64,000 nt of DNA. Source: Roridomyces roridus (taxonomy: Eukaryota; Basidiomycota; Agaricomycetes; Agaricales; Mycenaceae). The position numbers and the translations under genes are program-made. The notes under the pieces are model-generated. The model searched no databases. It was given only the letters and a program-made list of their open reading frames with translations, and was not told the origin of the DNA. The stretch lies in the NCBI GenBank assembly GCA_029378245.1, contig JARKIF010000005.1:1-64000 (forward strand). Reading direction: 5' to 3'. Of the stretch, positions 1 to 11,776 are shown in pieces (the first letter of the stretch is position 1; every line of letters begins with the position of its first letter).

Positions 1-324
1 TGCATCGTCGCGACTGAATTCTGCAGATACCCATCGCAGACAAGGTGCAGTACGCCGACCCGCGTCATCGACAATAGCGGCTCGCTGGCGGATCTCGAAG
101 CGCGTGTCGAGTCGCTGGTGCAGGCCTTGGATCGGCAGGTGGGCTGGACGTGGAGGCTGACTTGGCTCCTACCCGCCGTGGGGTGCATGTTCTGCGCTTA
201 TTACACTTGCGTGGAGGACTCTGTCTCGGTCGATGAAAAGGAAGAAAGAATAAACTACTCATATTCAGTCCAGCAGATATTTCAAGAAGTGTTATACATT
301 TGTCTGTGCAAGAATACAAGATAA
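1..324 (+). CDS. 3' end of an unrecognised gene (coiled coil plus membrane segment)
   Basis: The frame is open from the left edge to a TAA at 322-324, so only the C terminus is visible. A possible splice acceptor (CTGCAG) lies near position 26. The readable part has a heptad-like stretch (LADLEARVESLVQALDRQV), a Trp-rich hydrophobic segment (WRLTWLLPAVGCMFCAYY), then an acidic tail. This resembles the end of a tail-anchored coiled-coil protein. The last 15 or so codons overlap sequence homologous to the 3' UTR of the neighbouring MYND gene, so the tail may be recent. I do not recognise the family. Confidence 0.35.
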   Translation, partial: CIVATEFCRYPSQTRCSTPTRVIDNSGSLADLEARVESLVQALDRQVGWTWRLTWLLPAVGCMFCAYYTCVEDSVSVDEKEERINYSYSVQQIFQEVLYICLCKNTR

Positions 325-424
325 TTCAGATCTGTATAATACATACGGCGAGCGCCTCAAAGGCACTGGTCTCCCCCCAGACATGTGTGGTCACCTCAAC
401 CTGCCAACTCTCTAAACCAAGAAT

Positions 425-1354
425 CAACGAACCCAGCAATAGACGTCGAAAGGATATTCCACGACGACTATAACGTCTTTTTTTCGCTCCAACCTGGTGC
501 CGTTAGCTCCAAGGCCGAAGCAGGGAAAAACCGATACATACCCGACAGATCATCGTCATCGACGTCCCTCCTGCACCGCTCACGAAATGCTCGAGTTGCG
601 GCTTGAACCGGCCAGCTGTCTTCAAAGAGCTCAATGCCTTTTCAATATCCTCGCGCGAAACCTGCCCTTCAAACGCCGGAGACTTTCCGCGCCCCAGCGC
701 TACGAGGACATTGTCGAACGTCGCGCCGTACTCTCTTCGTAGTTGATTCTGTAGCAGCTTCTCGTTTACATTACGATCTGGATCCTGCAGCACGCGGTAG
801 ACGTAGAGCAGCGCCGCCTCAGCACGTGGGCCCGTGCTCGACATGGCGTATCCGCGCATGACCATGAAGGTCGCCGCAGCAAGGGGGGTGTGAAGATCCA
901 TCAGGACATGGACAGGTTTTTTCCCGGCCGGGCGGGGTCATCTCGATGATGTAGTCACCGGCCGGGTTGTCGTCGAGGAAGCTGATCTGCTCTAGGAGAG
1001 CAGCAGAGCGGCGGTGGCCTGGCGCGGCAGGCGGGATGTAGGGTCCAGAGAATGTTTCATGGACAGGGAAGTCTCCAAATGTATTTGGCTTAGTGCCGCG
1101 TTCTGTGCTGAATGAGAGGTGGGGAGGAGGAAATACGTTGGGCTACGCACCGAGGGGCTTTCCACATGACCGCCTATGGGTCTTCCAAGCGTCCTTTTGA
1201 CACACTCTAGGAAATAAGCCCGGGGAATTCGGGCAACGAGAAAGTCGGACCTGTTGCAGTAACGGACGTCGCGATCGACGAGTAGGCACGCGGCGCAGAC
1301 GCTCAGCTTAGTCTTGTCCTCAGCCTTCAAGCACGCGGCACAAAAGTGCTTCAT
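425..1354 (-). pseudogene. Short MYND zinc-finger gene, frameshifted copy
   Basis: This is the inverted paralogue of the intact gene at 13708-14638, with the same four exons and intron positions. The ATG at 1354 opens directly into the finger (MKHFCAACLKAEDKTKLSVC, then YCNR, intron, VCQKDAWKTHRRSC), so all MYND ligands are present. Compared with the intact copy, one extra base lies in the G/A run near 922-927. It throws the frame before the conserved FMVMRGYAMSSTGPRAEAA block. A second extra base lies in the 7-T run at 478-484 and breaks the last exon. Two homopolymer indels mean decay, or assembly error if the reads were noisy. MYND fingers bind proline-rich peptides in partner proteins; the specific role here is unknown. 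Confidence 0.75.
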
Positions 1355-1478
1355 TGAGGAAGGACACGTAGAGTTGGTTGTAGAAAAGAAGAGCCGCGCA
1401 AAAGCCCACACGGTCACGTGATGCTTTCTCACAGTGCTTTCGTCTTTTCAAATGTCAACAAGGCTACAAGCAAGTGCC

Positions 1479-4400
1479 TTATGCTGCTATCTGCTCATCA
1501 GACTCTCCCGAGTCCCTGCAATTTTTCGAGAAGTGTGAATACATTGGTTTGTGCGAGAAATACAAGATAATGGCACACGACTGGTCACGAAGGAAGGGAG
1601 GCAGAGAAATAGAGGTCAAAAGGATAGTGAAAACCGACCCAAACCTCTTTCCTGGTGCCATGAGCTCCAACGCGAAACGAGTGAAAACCAACATGCGACA
1701 ATCAAGAACGGTCGTATCGTAGACAGCGGCGACAGGGTAGTTCACGATGAATCGAACTTCCTCATTAGGTCCCGCCTGGTCCCACCGTCAGTGCAAGTCC
1801 ATACGCAGCAAGAAACAATACACACCCGAACGGTGAACCGGATGGTCTCCCCTGCACCGCTCACATAGTTCTTGAGCTGCTCCTTGAACCGGCCGAGCGT
1901 CTTCAAATGGCCTATCGCCTTATCAACGTCTTCGCGCGACACTTCCCGTTCGAAGGGCTGAGGATGCCCACGCTCCAACGCTGCGAGCACATTGTCAAAC
2001 GTCGCCCCATACTCCTTCCGCAGTTGATTCCGAAGCGCCTCCTCGTCGTAAGTGTCCGACGTCGTTTGCAGCACCCGGTAGATGTAAAACAGAGCTGCCT
2101 CGGCGAGCAGGCCCACGTTTGACATGGCGTATCCGCGGATGACGATGAAGGTCGCTGCGCTGTCGACGTAGTTGAGTATGATCCCGGCATTCTGACCGGG
2201 AACAGCATCCAAAACGAAGTAGTCCACCGGCGTGTTGTCGTTGAGGAGCCTGATCTGCCGCATGAGATCGGCAGAGCGGCGGTGGTCTGGCGTGGCTGGC
2301 GGAATGTCGGGTCGGGTGTATGTTTCGTGGAAGAGAATGTCCTCGAACATAGAGCCGGCCTCTGTACCGGAAATGAGGCGGGAAGCAAAGTAGATTGGGC
2401 TACGCACCGAGGGACTTTCCGCATGACCGCTTATGGGCCTTCCATGCGTCCTTTTGACATGCTCTGAGGAAGATAGCTCGGGGACCTGTGAAAACGAGAA
2501 AGACGGACCTGTCGCAGTAACGGACGTCGCGACCGACAACTTTGCACGGGGCGCAGACGCTCATCTTGCCGTTCTTAGTCTTGTCCTCGGTCTTGAAACA
2601 CGCGTCGCAGAAGAGCTTCATTTCTTTCTGCCGTTCTACCCACTTCTTTAAGCATGCTTCGCCTTTCAACGATTCCAACTTCGACCTGGTCTCTGTGTGC
2701 TCGTGCGCGAGCGACTCGATAACAGGGTCATGGCCCTGCCACGAGCTGATGACCATTCCGAGGAATACGGCTGAGTCGTGTCAGTTGACTGAAAGTAAAC
2801 TGAATTAAGTGGACGCACCGATGTAACGTGTGCGTTCCATGCGCCGGTATTCCATAAAAACCTTGCGATTCAGGATGGGCTCTGGGGAGGCCAACCCACA
2901 TGATTTTCATCCTAAGGATCAATCTATCGTAGGTTGGAAATCAGCTGTATATAGGTTACTACTAGGATGAAGTTCAATACCTCATAGGTTGATTGCCATA
3001 GGATACTTTTCAACCTAATATGGCCAAAAGTATCCTACGGGTCTCTGGCTGTTTCCTTGTGAATATCAACCTATCGTTAGTTGATAATGGCTCGGGAGTA
3101 TCAACCTATGCCAGGTTGTTTTTCATTCAATGGCAGGTTATTTTGCAGCTGCTCTTTGGTTGATATTCAGACAATATGCGGCGAAACCAAATACGATACT
3201 ATTCAGGATCATATGATTATATAAACATACAGACAAGTACTGCAATCGACACTGCTATCGTGTATAAGCAGTAGGGATGGGAAAGGAATCGGAATGGGCG
3301 GGAATCGGGAGGGAGAAGGCGGGAATCGGGCGCGGCAGCCTGTGCGAGACATACCAGTGGCGGCCGTGGACGCCGGTGGGCGCGGGGGGTGGGCTGACGT
3401 GCGGAAGGATGAGATGCTGGCGCGGTTGGGTGATGACATAGAGGTGGATGACAAGCATGCAGGTAGAATGTTGGTTGAAGAAGGGACGGGGATGCCGCAA
3501 GGGCGACGGCGGGTGCGAGTGGGCTGTGCAAAAATCCTGGGACTTGCTGTGCGGGATTCGGTCCGATTAGCAGACTTGAGGTGGCTGTGGCTTCGGTCTC
3601 TTGAGGCTTGAGAGTAGTTTTCTGCATGACATCTTGCTGCTTGAGGTTGACGAGGGTGGTTTTGCAAGCGCCAGGTCGGAGCCGGTGTAGGGCGAGAATG
3701 AGCGCGTGGGAGGGGGAACCGGGCTTCGAATGGAGACGGAGACAATCTGAGACGAGAGGGGATAGCCAGCAGCGAGAACGGCGAGGGTAGCCAGCAGAGA
3801 GAACGACGAGCGGCGAGGAAGATGGGAGGAGAAAGCAAGAAGGCTACGGGTATTGATGCCCGTGATCACGCCATATGTCTGCCACATGCTGCGGTTGCCA
3901 TGAGTCAGGAACCTGATGATCCGAGAACGCGCTCGGCAAGGGACTTGGCAACCAAAAAAAAATGCTCAGTTTGTAGTTCACTGATGGAGGACCATGTACT
4001 TGTTCGGATATTCATACATCAACATCTACTTCATGAATTGTGCTTTCTTCACATTTTTCTGTGAAATGACATCAACCTATAGTCAACCTATCGTAGGTTG
4101 ATCGTCCTGGACAGTGTTCCGCCCTGAGGTTCAGCTGAACATCAACGAAGCATAGGTTAATGGCGATAGGTTGAATCACAACCTATGAGATAGGTTGAAA
4201 ATTATCAACCTACCATCAGTTGAACATAGGTTGATATCCCTCTATCAACCTACGTTAGGATGAAAATCATGTGGATTTGGCTTCATAGTGGGGGTCGTGC
4301 GGCTTCCACCCAATCAAGGCGTCAAACCTGTCGTTTTGCACGATGAAAGGCTGCTTTGGCGGCTCCTGATTGTTGGCAAGTAAGAAAAGTCCGAGAAGGC

Positions 4401-4866
4401 GAACGAAGCCCATCCCGTCGCGAGATGGTCCGAGCAGCTCGTCCAGACACAGCTCGGGTATGTCCATCTTTATATTCTGCAAGAAACCAGTACTATGATT
4501 CGGATGGTCCTCCAACTTCTGGAATGCCACAATGAAATGCTTGGTCTGCTCTTCAGCACCAAGTGTGATCCATGTAGACTCAAATCCTTCTGCGAGTACG
4601 ATTTCCAGAGCGCATGAAAGTTGGTGGTGGTTAAAGCAAGCGATGCGGCGTGCAAGGCCAACTTCTTGGAGTATATCGGGGTTCGACTGGAAATGAGAAT
4701 CGGGTTGGCCGCGGTAGCGGTCTGGGTCGAGTGGGAGAGATGGGTCGTTTCGACGCTTCGCCCTCAGGTCAGTTTCGCGAATCCAGTCGAGCAGACGAGT
4801 CTGGACATCTGGAAGGTCAGAAAGGCCGGCTTTCATTGCAAGCCTCCCAGACTTGGGAGCGAGCAT
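1479..4866 (-). pseudogene. Internal-MYND zinc-finger gene split by a transposon
   Basis: This is a paralogue of the intact 503-residue gene at 11777-13470. The ATG at 4866 starts the N-terminal domain (DWIRETDLRAKRRNDPSLPL, ... ELCLDELLGPSRDG, ... FDALIGWKPHDP). The reading frame then runs into a transposon whose terminal repeat supplies a TGA. On the far side, from about 2895 downwards, the exon resumes (NRKVFMEYRRMERTRY). It is followed by a region with GHDPVIESLAHEH and KKWVERQKEMKLF that the other copy has lost. The MYND finger is complete (FCDACFKTEDKT, SVCAPC, YCDR, ACQKDAWKAHKRSC), and the C-terminal region ends in a last exon with stop at 1479-1481. The MYND half could still be transcribed separately from inside or near the element. 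Confidence 0.75.
2896..4274. mobile_element. 1.38-kb non-autonomous DNA transposon with TCAACCTA subterminal repeats
   Basis: The ends are perfect 20-bp terminal inverted repeats (CCACATGATTTTCATCCTAA). The first and last roughly 250 bp are filled with copies of TCAACCTA/TAGGTTGA in both orientations, many of them paired as palindromes. The GC-richer centre (3200-3950) shows no transposase. On the minus strand it holds open reading of low-complexity Ser/Pro-rich type, with one stretch resembling a signal peptide (SFSLLATLAVLAAGYPLSS, about 3790-3730), perhaps captured host sequence. No clear target-site duplication is visible. Subterminal repeat arrays occur in several fungal DNA-transposon families; I cannot assign the superfamily. 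Confidence 0.75.
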
Positions 4867-5228
4867 CGTGGTGGTGGCACCGTGGCTGCAGAGAACAACA
4901 ACTAAGCGCGGTCACGGGCTGGCCAAACAAACAAAACAAAAACGTGTCTCCCCGAACAACGCCAAAAAAAAAGCCGGATCTGCCAGCCCGCCCAGCGTGC
5001 GCTACTTACACCAACACCAATTTCTATCAAATCCTGGTTGCAAGGCGCAAAGCTACATCAACGGCCAATTGCCAATCGCAAACATAAAGGAATGGTGTGG
5101 CTCTCATCACGCAGTCAGTGATGTCTAGGTACAATCCCGCAAAAACCTCCGTAAGACCAGTGACCACTCTAAATAAAATACCTGAAATCCAGTTCAACAT
5201 CCCTCCTGAAAGCAACTTGAAAAACAAC

Positions 5229-7210
5229 TCACCGATAGTGAGGCGAAGCATCGCCCATGTCGGCGAACGTCTCCACATCCTTGGTTTCCAACATCGCCTT
5301 GTCTTTGATCGCGTTCAAGCGGCGGTAGTTCCAGCTCATGAATAATGCAGTGAGGAATCTGCGTCGAATTCATTAGCTGTTCCGAAGTGACCCAACCAAA
5401 AACGTACGTGATACAAAGACATCCAATCGCTGTGCCATGCCCTGGATGGTATTTCGGCGCGTCTTGAGGACGGAAGACGAACGAAGAGCAGAGTCTGGAT
5501 TCCATTAGCTCTCATCCTAGTGAGCAAATAAAATACGAACCCGCCGAGATTACCCAAGCCAATAGTCATCGCCAGGACTATCGATCGCTTCAAGTCTCCA
5601 CCGACATTACTGCCAGTCCACGAAAGAATGAGTGCAATGTTCACAAAAGTACCCGTGCAAGCGAAGAATGCTGCGACATAGCCCGCAGAGGGAGAGCGTG
5701 TTGCGAACCAGATGGCGTAACCGATGATGCCGAGGATGGCGATTCCAAGAATGTAGGGTCCGCTGGAAGTTCGGTAAGCTCATGGTTGAATATTGTAGCT
5801 GCGCATTTACCGCATCTTGGTCTTGTCGGAAACGCGGGTGATGACTACGATGACACAGGATGCAAAGACGTAGGGAGGGACGGTCATGAGCTGTGCATTT
5901 GCGGCAGAAAACCCAAGCCCGGTGATGATAGTTGGGATGAAGAGCGCAAAGCAGTAAGCCGGGATAACAGTTCTGGAGTTCCTTTGATGAGATTGAATGA
6001 GGCAAGGAATAGATACGCACGTCAAGAACAGCAGAGAGTGCAGGTACGTATTGTAATCCCCGAGTGCTTGCCAGAAGAACTTCATCTCGAACTGTTTGGA
6101 AAGTCCGGAGGAATCTTTCGAGATGAGGTCGAGTAGATACTCCCGTTCGGCAGGACTGAGGAATTTGGCGTTCTCGGGATACTGTTGAACAACTGTGAGA
6201 AGCACTCCGTATCCAAGACAAAGACGCACATCAGGCATGAGGAAGAAGCCACAGATTGCGATTATGACCGTTGCTGAAGGATGTTGAAATTCAACCAGGG
6301 ATGATAATTCAAGTGCTCACCGAGACCCTCTGAAAGAATATCAGTACAGGGTTGTAAACATTGCACAAGGACGTACCCAGCAGAAAGATCCAACTCCACC
6401 CATGAAGGTTCTGGATTCTGTGGAATCTCAGATCGAGTTGAAAAACTAGCGACTGCAAACGCACCCCTCCATTTTCTGGATCGCAAAAGCAAGAATCCCT
6501 CCAAAAGCGCCTGCGATCGTGGGAGCACTGATAAAAAGCCCCATGCGCTGGGCGTAGAACCTCCGTGGATACCACTGCGAGAGGTAGAACGTGGCTCCCT
6601 GGCAGCGTATCAGCGTACTGTTGTTAGGATTTATGGGAGAATTTCACAGGAAGTAGGCCAGCTTCTGCAACGCCCAAGAAGAACCGAGCAACGACGAGAC
6701 CGCGGTAATTTTTCACAAAGGCCATCGAAACTAATGAAAGATTAAGAGGATGTAGGGTGTGTAGTGTACGAACTGACGCATGATGATTCCCCAGATGAAC
6801 ATAATCAAGGCCACTGAGGACCGGGTAACGGGTTAGAAGGTCGCAGACACCCAAGATCACGTACACCAGAGATTGGGTCGAACTTTCTTAATTGCCATGT
6901 TGCTCGGCACTTCAAATACGCAGTAGGAAACGAAGAACACTGCAGCACAGATGTTGTACTGCAAGCCGACGAGGTCGAGGTCCTTTGTGAGTCCGGCAAT
7001 CTTGGCATTTCCTGCTCTTGTGTAAGGTACAATCCGAGAGAGACACACAGATGGCTGACCGATATTGGTGCGATCCAAGAAAGAGAAGAGGTAGAGAAGC
7101 GTGACTATGGGGAGAATACGGAAATCGAGTTTCCTCAGCAGGCGGCGTTCGTCGATGGATGGCGAAGAGGCAACAGACGCTTTCTCGTTGCTGGCGACGC
7201 TCGAGGGCAT
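5229..7210 (-). CDS. MFS transporter, anion:cation symporter (Dal5/allantoate permease-like) family
   Basis: About ten exons can be joined. The ATG at 7210 gives a short Ser-rich cytosolic N terminus, then LRKLDFRILPIVTLLYLFSF and LDRTNIG, followed after an intron by NAKIAGLTKDLDLVGLQYN. This TM1-loop-TM2 signature is typical of Dal5/Tna1-type permeases. It continues with ALIMFIWGIIM, the conserved YRGLVVARFFLGVAEAGL, FYLSQWYPRRFYAQRMGLF, a WSWIFLLEG loop and a C-terminal half with GPYILGIAILGIIGYAIWF and GDLKRSIVLAMTIGLGNLGG. The tail ends DKAMLETKDVETFADMGD with TGA at 5229-5231. Members import allantoate, nicotinate, pantothenate, biotin or similar anions across the plasma membrane; the substrate here is not predictable. 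It is transcribed divergently from the dioxygenase at 7971. Confidence 0.9.
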
Positions 7211-7970
7211 GTTATGCAGAGACAGCTCCGAAGCACGGCAAAGTACACAGGCGGGCCTTATAAGAGTCTCCTCATGCAGGGAGGGCGATACTCACGTTCA
7301 TGGATTGTCGACATACCCGAATGCCCGGTCCCATAGATTTGCAAAAGACTTATCCGAGCGGAATAGCAAGGGACTCCGCCGAGCTGGGAGTTTTTCCGCG
7401 GAACCGAGGACCGCATGGCTTTTTGTCTTCCTGTTGATTTGTGCGCCCACAAAGGCTCCTCGTGTCCGTGCCTGCCAAGAAGTCCCGTCCACAGCTTCAG
7501 AGATTTTCTGTTCATTCTTGAGACGGGGAGCGAGGGATTGAGCAGTCCAATGGTTTGCAGTCAGTTGCATGAAGCGTTTTGAACATGGTGGGTTGAGAGA
7601 AGAGTTGAATCAGTGGCGGTGTCATTCTCTGATGGCTGTTTTCTTTCTCTTCCTCTCCCACCGTGCGGCGTCTCTCGGTTGAAAGTTGAGCAGATATCCC
7701 TCCCGGAAACTGAAGTAATCTCCTATCGAGGCGGATCCTCACCGAAAAAAAAACCGAATGCATGACAATCCGACGGCGTCTTCATTTCCCTGACCGACGT
7801 GCCCACAGAATAGGAACTTTCCGAAAGATATGGTTCTATGTGTCCGTATGGTCCAAAAAAAAACAAGGTCTGGACAACTCTTGATGCTTGCCACGGCCGT
7901 CCGTCGGCGGCATTCCCACCTGACCCACCTGACTGACGGGAAGCTTACGGACCCACTCCCTCCACTGGCC
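7211..7970. promoter_or_regulatory. Shared 760-bp divergent intergenic region
   Basis: This lies between the ATG of the MFS gene (minus) and the ATG of the dioxygenase (plus). No convincing ORF is present. It should contain both promoters; I see no clear TATA box. Co-regulation of the pair is plausible but not shown. Confidence 0.4.
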
Positions 7971-9272
7971 ATGCCCTCTATTCACTTCCCCGAGTTTCCT
8001 GCAGATATCCCCACCCACCCTCTGCTTGTCATCGACTACCCCCTCCTCGTGGAGGGTAATGAGGCTGAGATTGACAAACTTTGGGGTGCGGCTACGAAGC
8101 TTGGGTTCTGGTAGTAAGTCTGCTCATTATCATGTTTATTCGCATTTCTTACGATGCCACTGCAGCTTAAAGAACCATGGCGTCGACGACTTGGCGGAGG
8201 GGATGTTCCAAATGGCGCGCGAGACGATGCTGTTACCGATGGAAGAGAAACTTCGCTTCGAGCAAGGCGACGGGGGAAACTCCTTCGGGTCTGTAAAATT
8301 CAAATACACTTACTCGGCTCTCAAAGACTCGCAGATACAAAGCCGCGGGGGCCAATGCGGTCGATGCGACCGGACAGCCGGACACGGTGGAATTCATCAA
8401 CGTCGCAAAGGACGACGCCCTCGCCTGGCCTCAACAAGCCCGCCGTGCCTATCCATCCACGGTGTACGCGCATATGGAAGAAACTGTCACACCCTTTGTC
8501 AAGAAATCCGTTGAAGTCAACGACACCATCCTCCAGATTTTCAACGACCGGCTAGGTCTACCTCCCGATGCCTTGAAGAAGAGACACTTGGTGGACGAAT
8601 ACAGCGGCAGCGAAACCCGCGTGATCAAGAACCCGCCTTCCCCGCAGGCGCCTCTGAAAGTCGCGATCGGCGCCCACACGGACTTTGGCAGTCTCTCGTT
8701 CCTGCATAATCGTCTTGGAGGACTCCAGGTTCTTATACCGGGTTCTGAAGACTGGCAATACATCAAGGTACTGCATTCTAGCTATTTCGTTGTCAATATG
8801 CTCACTGGTTTAGCCACTGCCCGGACACGCGATCTGCAACGTCGGAGACGCGTTGGCTTTATTCAGCGGCGGAATCCTCCGCTCCAATCTTCATCGTGTA
8901 GTGTGAGTATCACTTATCCACGGTTGTTTCCGATTCTCCAATCTCCTGCAGTCCTCCGCCAGGTTCGCAAGCTCAATTCGAACGTTGGTCCCTCGTCTAC
9001 TTCACACGCCCGGGCAACTCTGTCCAACTCCGTGCTCTCGTCGAGGACAGTTCCATCGTGGCGGACGCCGTCGCTCGTACTCCCGACCGGGATTTCGAGA
9101 CTGGGTGCACGTCCTTGGAGTGGTTTACCCGCCGAATTAAGAACCAGAGGATGAAGAACCGCACGGTGAGTCGAATTGTTTGCTGGGAAAATGACTGGAG
9201 AAAGATTTCCGATAGGGCCCGGAAACCTGGATGAACAGCCGTGGAACCGAGCACCGTGCTGAAGCCGCTTAA
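7971..9272 (+). CDS. 2-oxoglutarate/Fe(II)-dependent dioxygenase (isopenicillin-N-synthase-like)
   Basis: The ATG at 7971 was chosen because the upstream open frame lacks family features. The N-terminal domain (LLVIDYPLLVEG, then LGFWYLKNHGVDD across the first intron) is the standard DIOX_N start. The core has the metal ligands HTD in IGAHTDFGSLSFL, the distal histidine in RSNLHRVV, and the 2-oxoglutarate-binding Arg-x-Ser in ERWSLVYFTRPGN. All catalytic residues are therefore present. Six exons join in frame and end at TAA 9270-9272, giving roughly 350 residues, normal for the family. Enzymes of this type hydroxylate, desaturate or cyclise small molecules; the substrate is unknown. Head-to-head with an anion permease, it could form a small catabolic or secondary-metabolism unit. 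Confidence 0.88.
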
Positions 9273-9677
9273 ATTTTCACGCTGTACAGTGAACCACATG
9301 TTGTATACGACTCGCTTCCCCTGATTTCGATATGGACCCACAACCGCTAAGCGTGACAAGTAAGTCTGATTGCGCTGCGCATGTAGCATGCTGCCTGGAT
9401 GGGCAAGTATTCAATCTCGCATCCTTTCCGACGCCGGCGCTGCTGCGACCCTGAGCTCTTGACTCGCTTGCTTGTTTTGAGCCCCACGTCGGTGGTAACA
9501 TTTGTGGCCGATGTAGGTCCAATCTTCTTTTCCTCGACTAGAACAACAACTAGAGCGCTGATGATGATGATGCAGGAGATGCTCGTTTCCATCCAAGACT
9601 TTCTTCTCCAGAGAACGATTTAAAATGGGCGGTCTTTTCGAGTGTCCCCTAAGTGTTCTTCCTTTCCTCTCGCAGCT
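9273..9677. other. Intergenic, no gene seen
   Basis: Short ORFs on both strands show no splice-linked continuation or recognisable motif. This is probably the 3' UTR of the dioxygenase and the promoter of the DUF6534 gene. Confidence 0.5.
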
Positions 9678-11676
9678 ATGGCAGAGCAAATCAACTTCAA
9701 CGCTACAATCGGTCCTGAAGAAGTCGGCGTGATCGTCGGCGCCTGGATGTTTGGGATATTTACCGTCCAAGTGTGCCATGCTCCTCCGCTTCCAACGCGA
9801 TTCTCACTCATTTCGTTCTAGGCGTTCAATTACTTTGGGTTGGTTGGAATTCGCTGTGTGTTTTTGCGGATGGATTTGACGTGCTCCTTAAAGCTACTTT
9901 CCTCAAGATAGTCTGCGGCTCAAGATCACGGTGAGCTGAACCTTCCAAATCCCAGAGCATCGTTCATTCCTTATTAGATCGCTGGGCTTTGGTGACTCCT
10001 ACCCGCTCAACGTGAACATTTTCTGAAGAATTGAACAACAGGGTGCTCGAACTCGTCCATGTCATCCTGAGTTGCACCGGTCTCTATAGCACGACGGTGA
10101 TCCACTTCGGAGACGGCGACAATGTCCTACTTATCAACAAGGCTATCGGTCTTTCTTTGATAATTTCCGGTACGGGTTTCTGTTGATTTTTCAACGCTTT
10201 GGAATTCATTGGGAATTTCTCAGCGGTTGTTGGTATGTTGCAGCCCATGTATATCCTTTCAGACTCCGTACCTTCTTTAGGACCAGGCGTCCAGGTGAGC
10301 GCCTCCAACCCGAGCACTATCGGCCAACTGAGACCCTTGCTTCTCAGATCTTCTTCGCCAACCGCGTCCGCGTCTTATCCGACCGTATCCTCATACCCAT
10401 CATCTGCTGGTTCCTCTCCTTCGTCCGTGCAATAAGTCTACTGGCCGTCTGCGCTGCTACGATAGCCACGCCCTTCATACCAGACTTTAAAGCAAAATGG
10501 TTCTGGCTTGTTCTTTCGTCTATCGCAGTGTCGACGACGGTTGATATGGTTGTTGCGGCGGCGCTGTGTGGGTTGTTGTGGCAGCGGGGGAGTCGGAGCA
10601 TCATCCCAAGGTGAGTATCCATGCCTAGTGGACTCGGGGTGGACTGACGGGTGCGCAGTACTCGGCAGGTTTTTCAACTTTGTACAAATTTTTTGGCCGT
10701 TTTCTGACAATGAAAAGACCATTGACTCGCTCCTGGCATGGCAAGTCATACATTCCTCGGCTTCAAATGTCTCTCATTCGTCCATAGGTCGATAAACACG
10801 GGGCTGCTTACCAGTGCTGCTTCGATTATGATGCTCATTTTCGTATGTTCACTGATCTATGGCGGCTGGTGATTCATTCAGAACACAGTTCGTCACGATG
10901 GAAAACTTTGCCTGGTATTTATCCCTTGAAGTTCTTTAACCTGTCGTTTTCTGACTGTAGTCACAGGCTCACGATGTTGCTGGTTATACCGCGTCGTAGG
11001 TCTCATTTCATGTTTCGAAATCATCTCGACTCACCGCTTCGTTCGCCCATATTTATCATCGCTTGTAAAGTGGCTAACTTGGTTCAAGATTGAACTCTCG
11101 CCAAAAAATCCGCAAAGATGGAAACGCTCATGTTTTCGTTGAAGGAGCACCTTCCTCTTCTGTTATCACCAACAATCGCAGGGTGAGCACGCAAGTCTTT
11201 CCAAGTTCAATGGCCATGAGAGAATGACACGCTCGTAGTTCCCTACGACCATTGCTATTGAGATGTCCCACACCCGAGAGGTTGTTGAAGATACCTTGGA
11301 ATCGAAGGTCACTATCCACTCCCCCCAAGTGAACACATCTTTGACCTCGGTGCTCAGATTGATCTCGAGGACCGAACGCAAAATATCTAAGGAAGGATTT
11401 TGGATGCTTTTTCACATTTTCTTCTTCTTTCTGCTTGCGTTATATTTGGGTTGTTGCTGTCTGGGCCGTGTTCATGCCAAATACTTACTTGTGCTTCCGA
11501 ATCAATCGAAAATTGCCCTTTTGGGCCGCGATGGGTTGCTATGTTGTGTTTACGCTTCGGCATCGGCGGCACCAGCTCAGGTTTCCTCAAGGTTTCCTTG
11601 CAAGTTTCCAATCCTTCGCCGAACCAACTTGGAACCCACCGATTGCGAAATGCATTTGCGAATCCGATGCGCTTAG
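9678..11676 (+). CDS. DUF6534-type integral membrane protein (copy 1)
   Basis: The ATG at 9678 gives NATIGPEEVGVIVGAWMFGIF (TM1). Across short introns follow AFNYFGYFPQDSLRLKIT and VLELVHVILSCTGLYSTTV. Further helices follow, with IFFANRVRVLSDRILIPIICW and LVLSSIAVSTTVDMVVAAAL, then TIDSLLAWSINTGLLTSAASI, and the C-terminal LNSRQKIRKDGNAHVF. This order of seven or so helices with FFANRxRVxS and LNSRxK is the basidiomycete DUF6534 pattern. The function is unknown; a receptor- or sensor-like role is only a guess. The 3' end is uncertain: after an acidic Ser/Thr-rich cytosolic tail (about 11240-11370) the frame stays open to 11676, and an extra intron could end it earlier. Confidence 0.75.
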
Positions 11677-11776
11677 CCAATTGGTACCGGTGACGTATTG
11701 GTAGCAACTTACATGGCGCGCCCCGTCCCCGTGGCCGCTCTTCGGCCACTCCTTCTTTTTTCCAGCCACCACCACG

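Noticed and set aside
3209..3838. 209-codon minus-strand ORF
   Set aside because: Low-complexity Ser/Pro/Arg text inside a transposon, overlapping other equally open frames; not a convincing gene.
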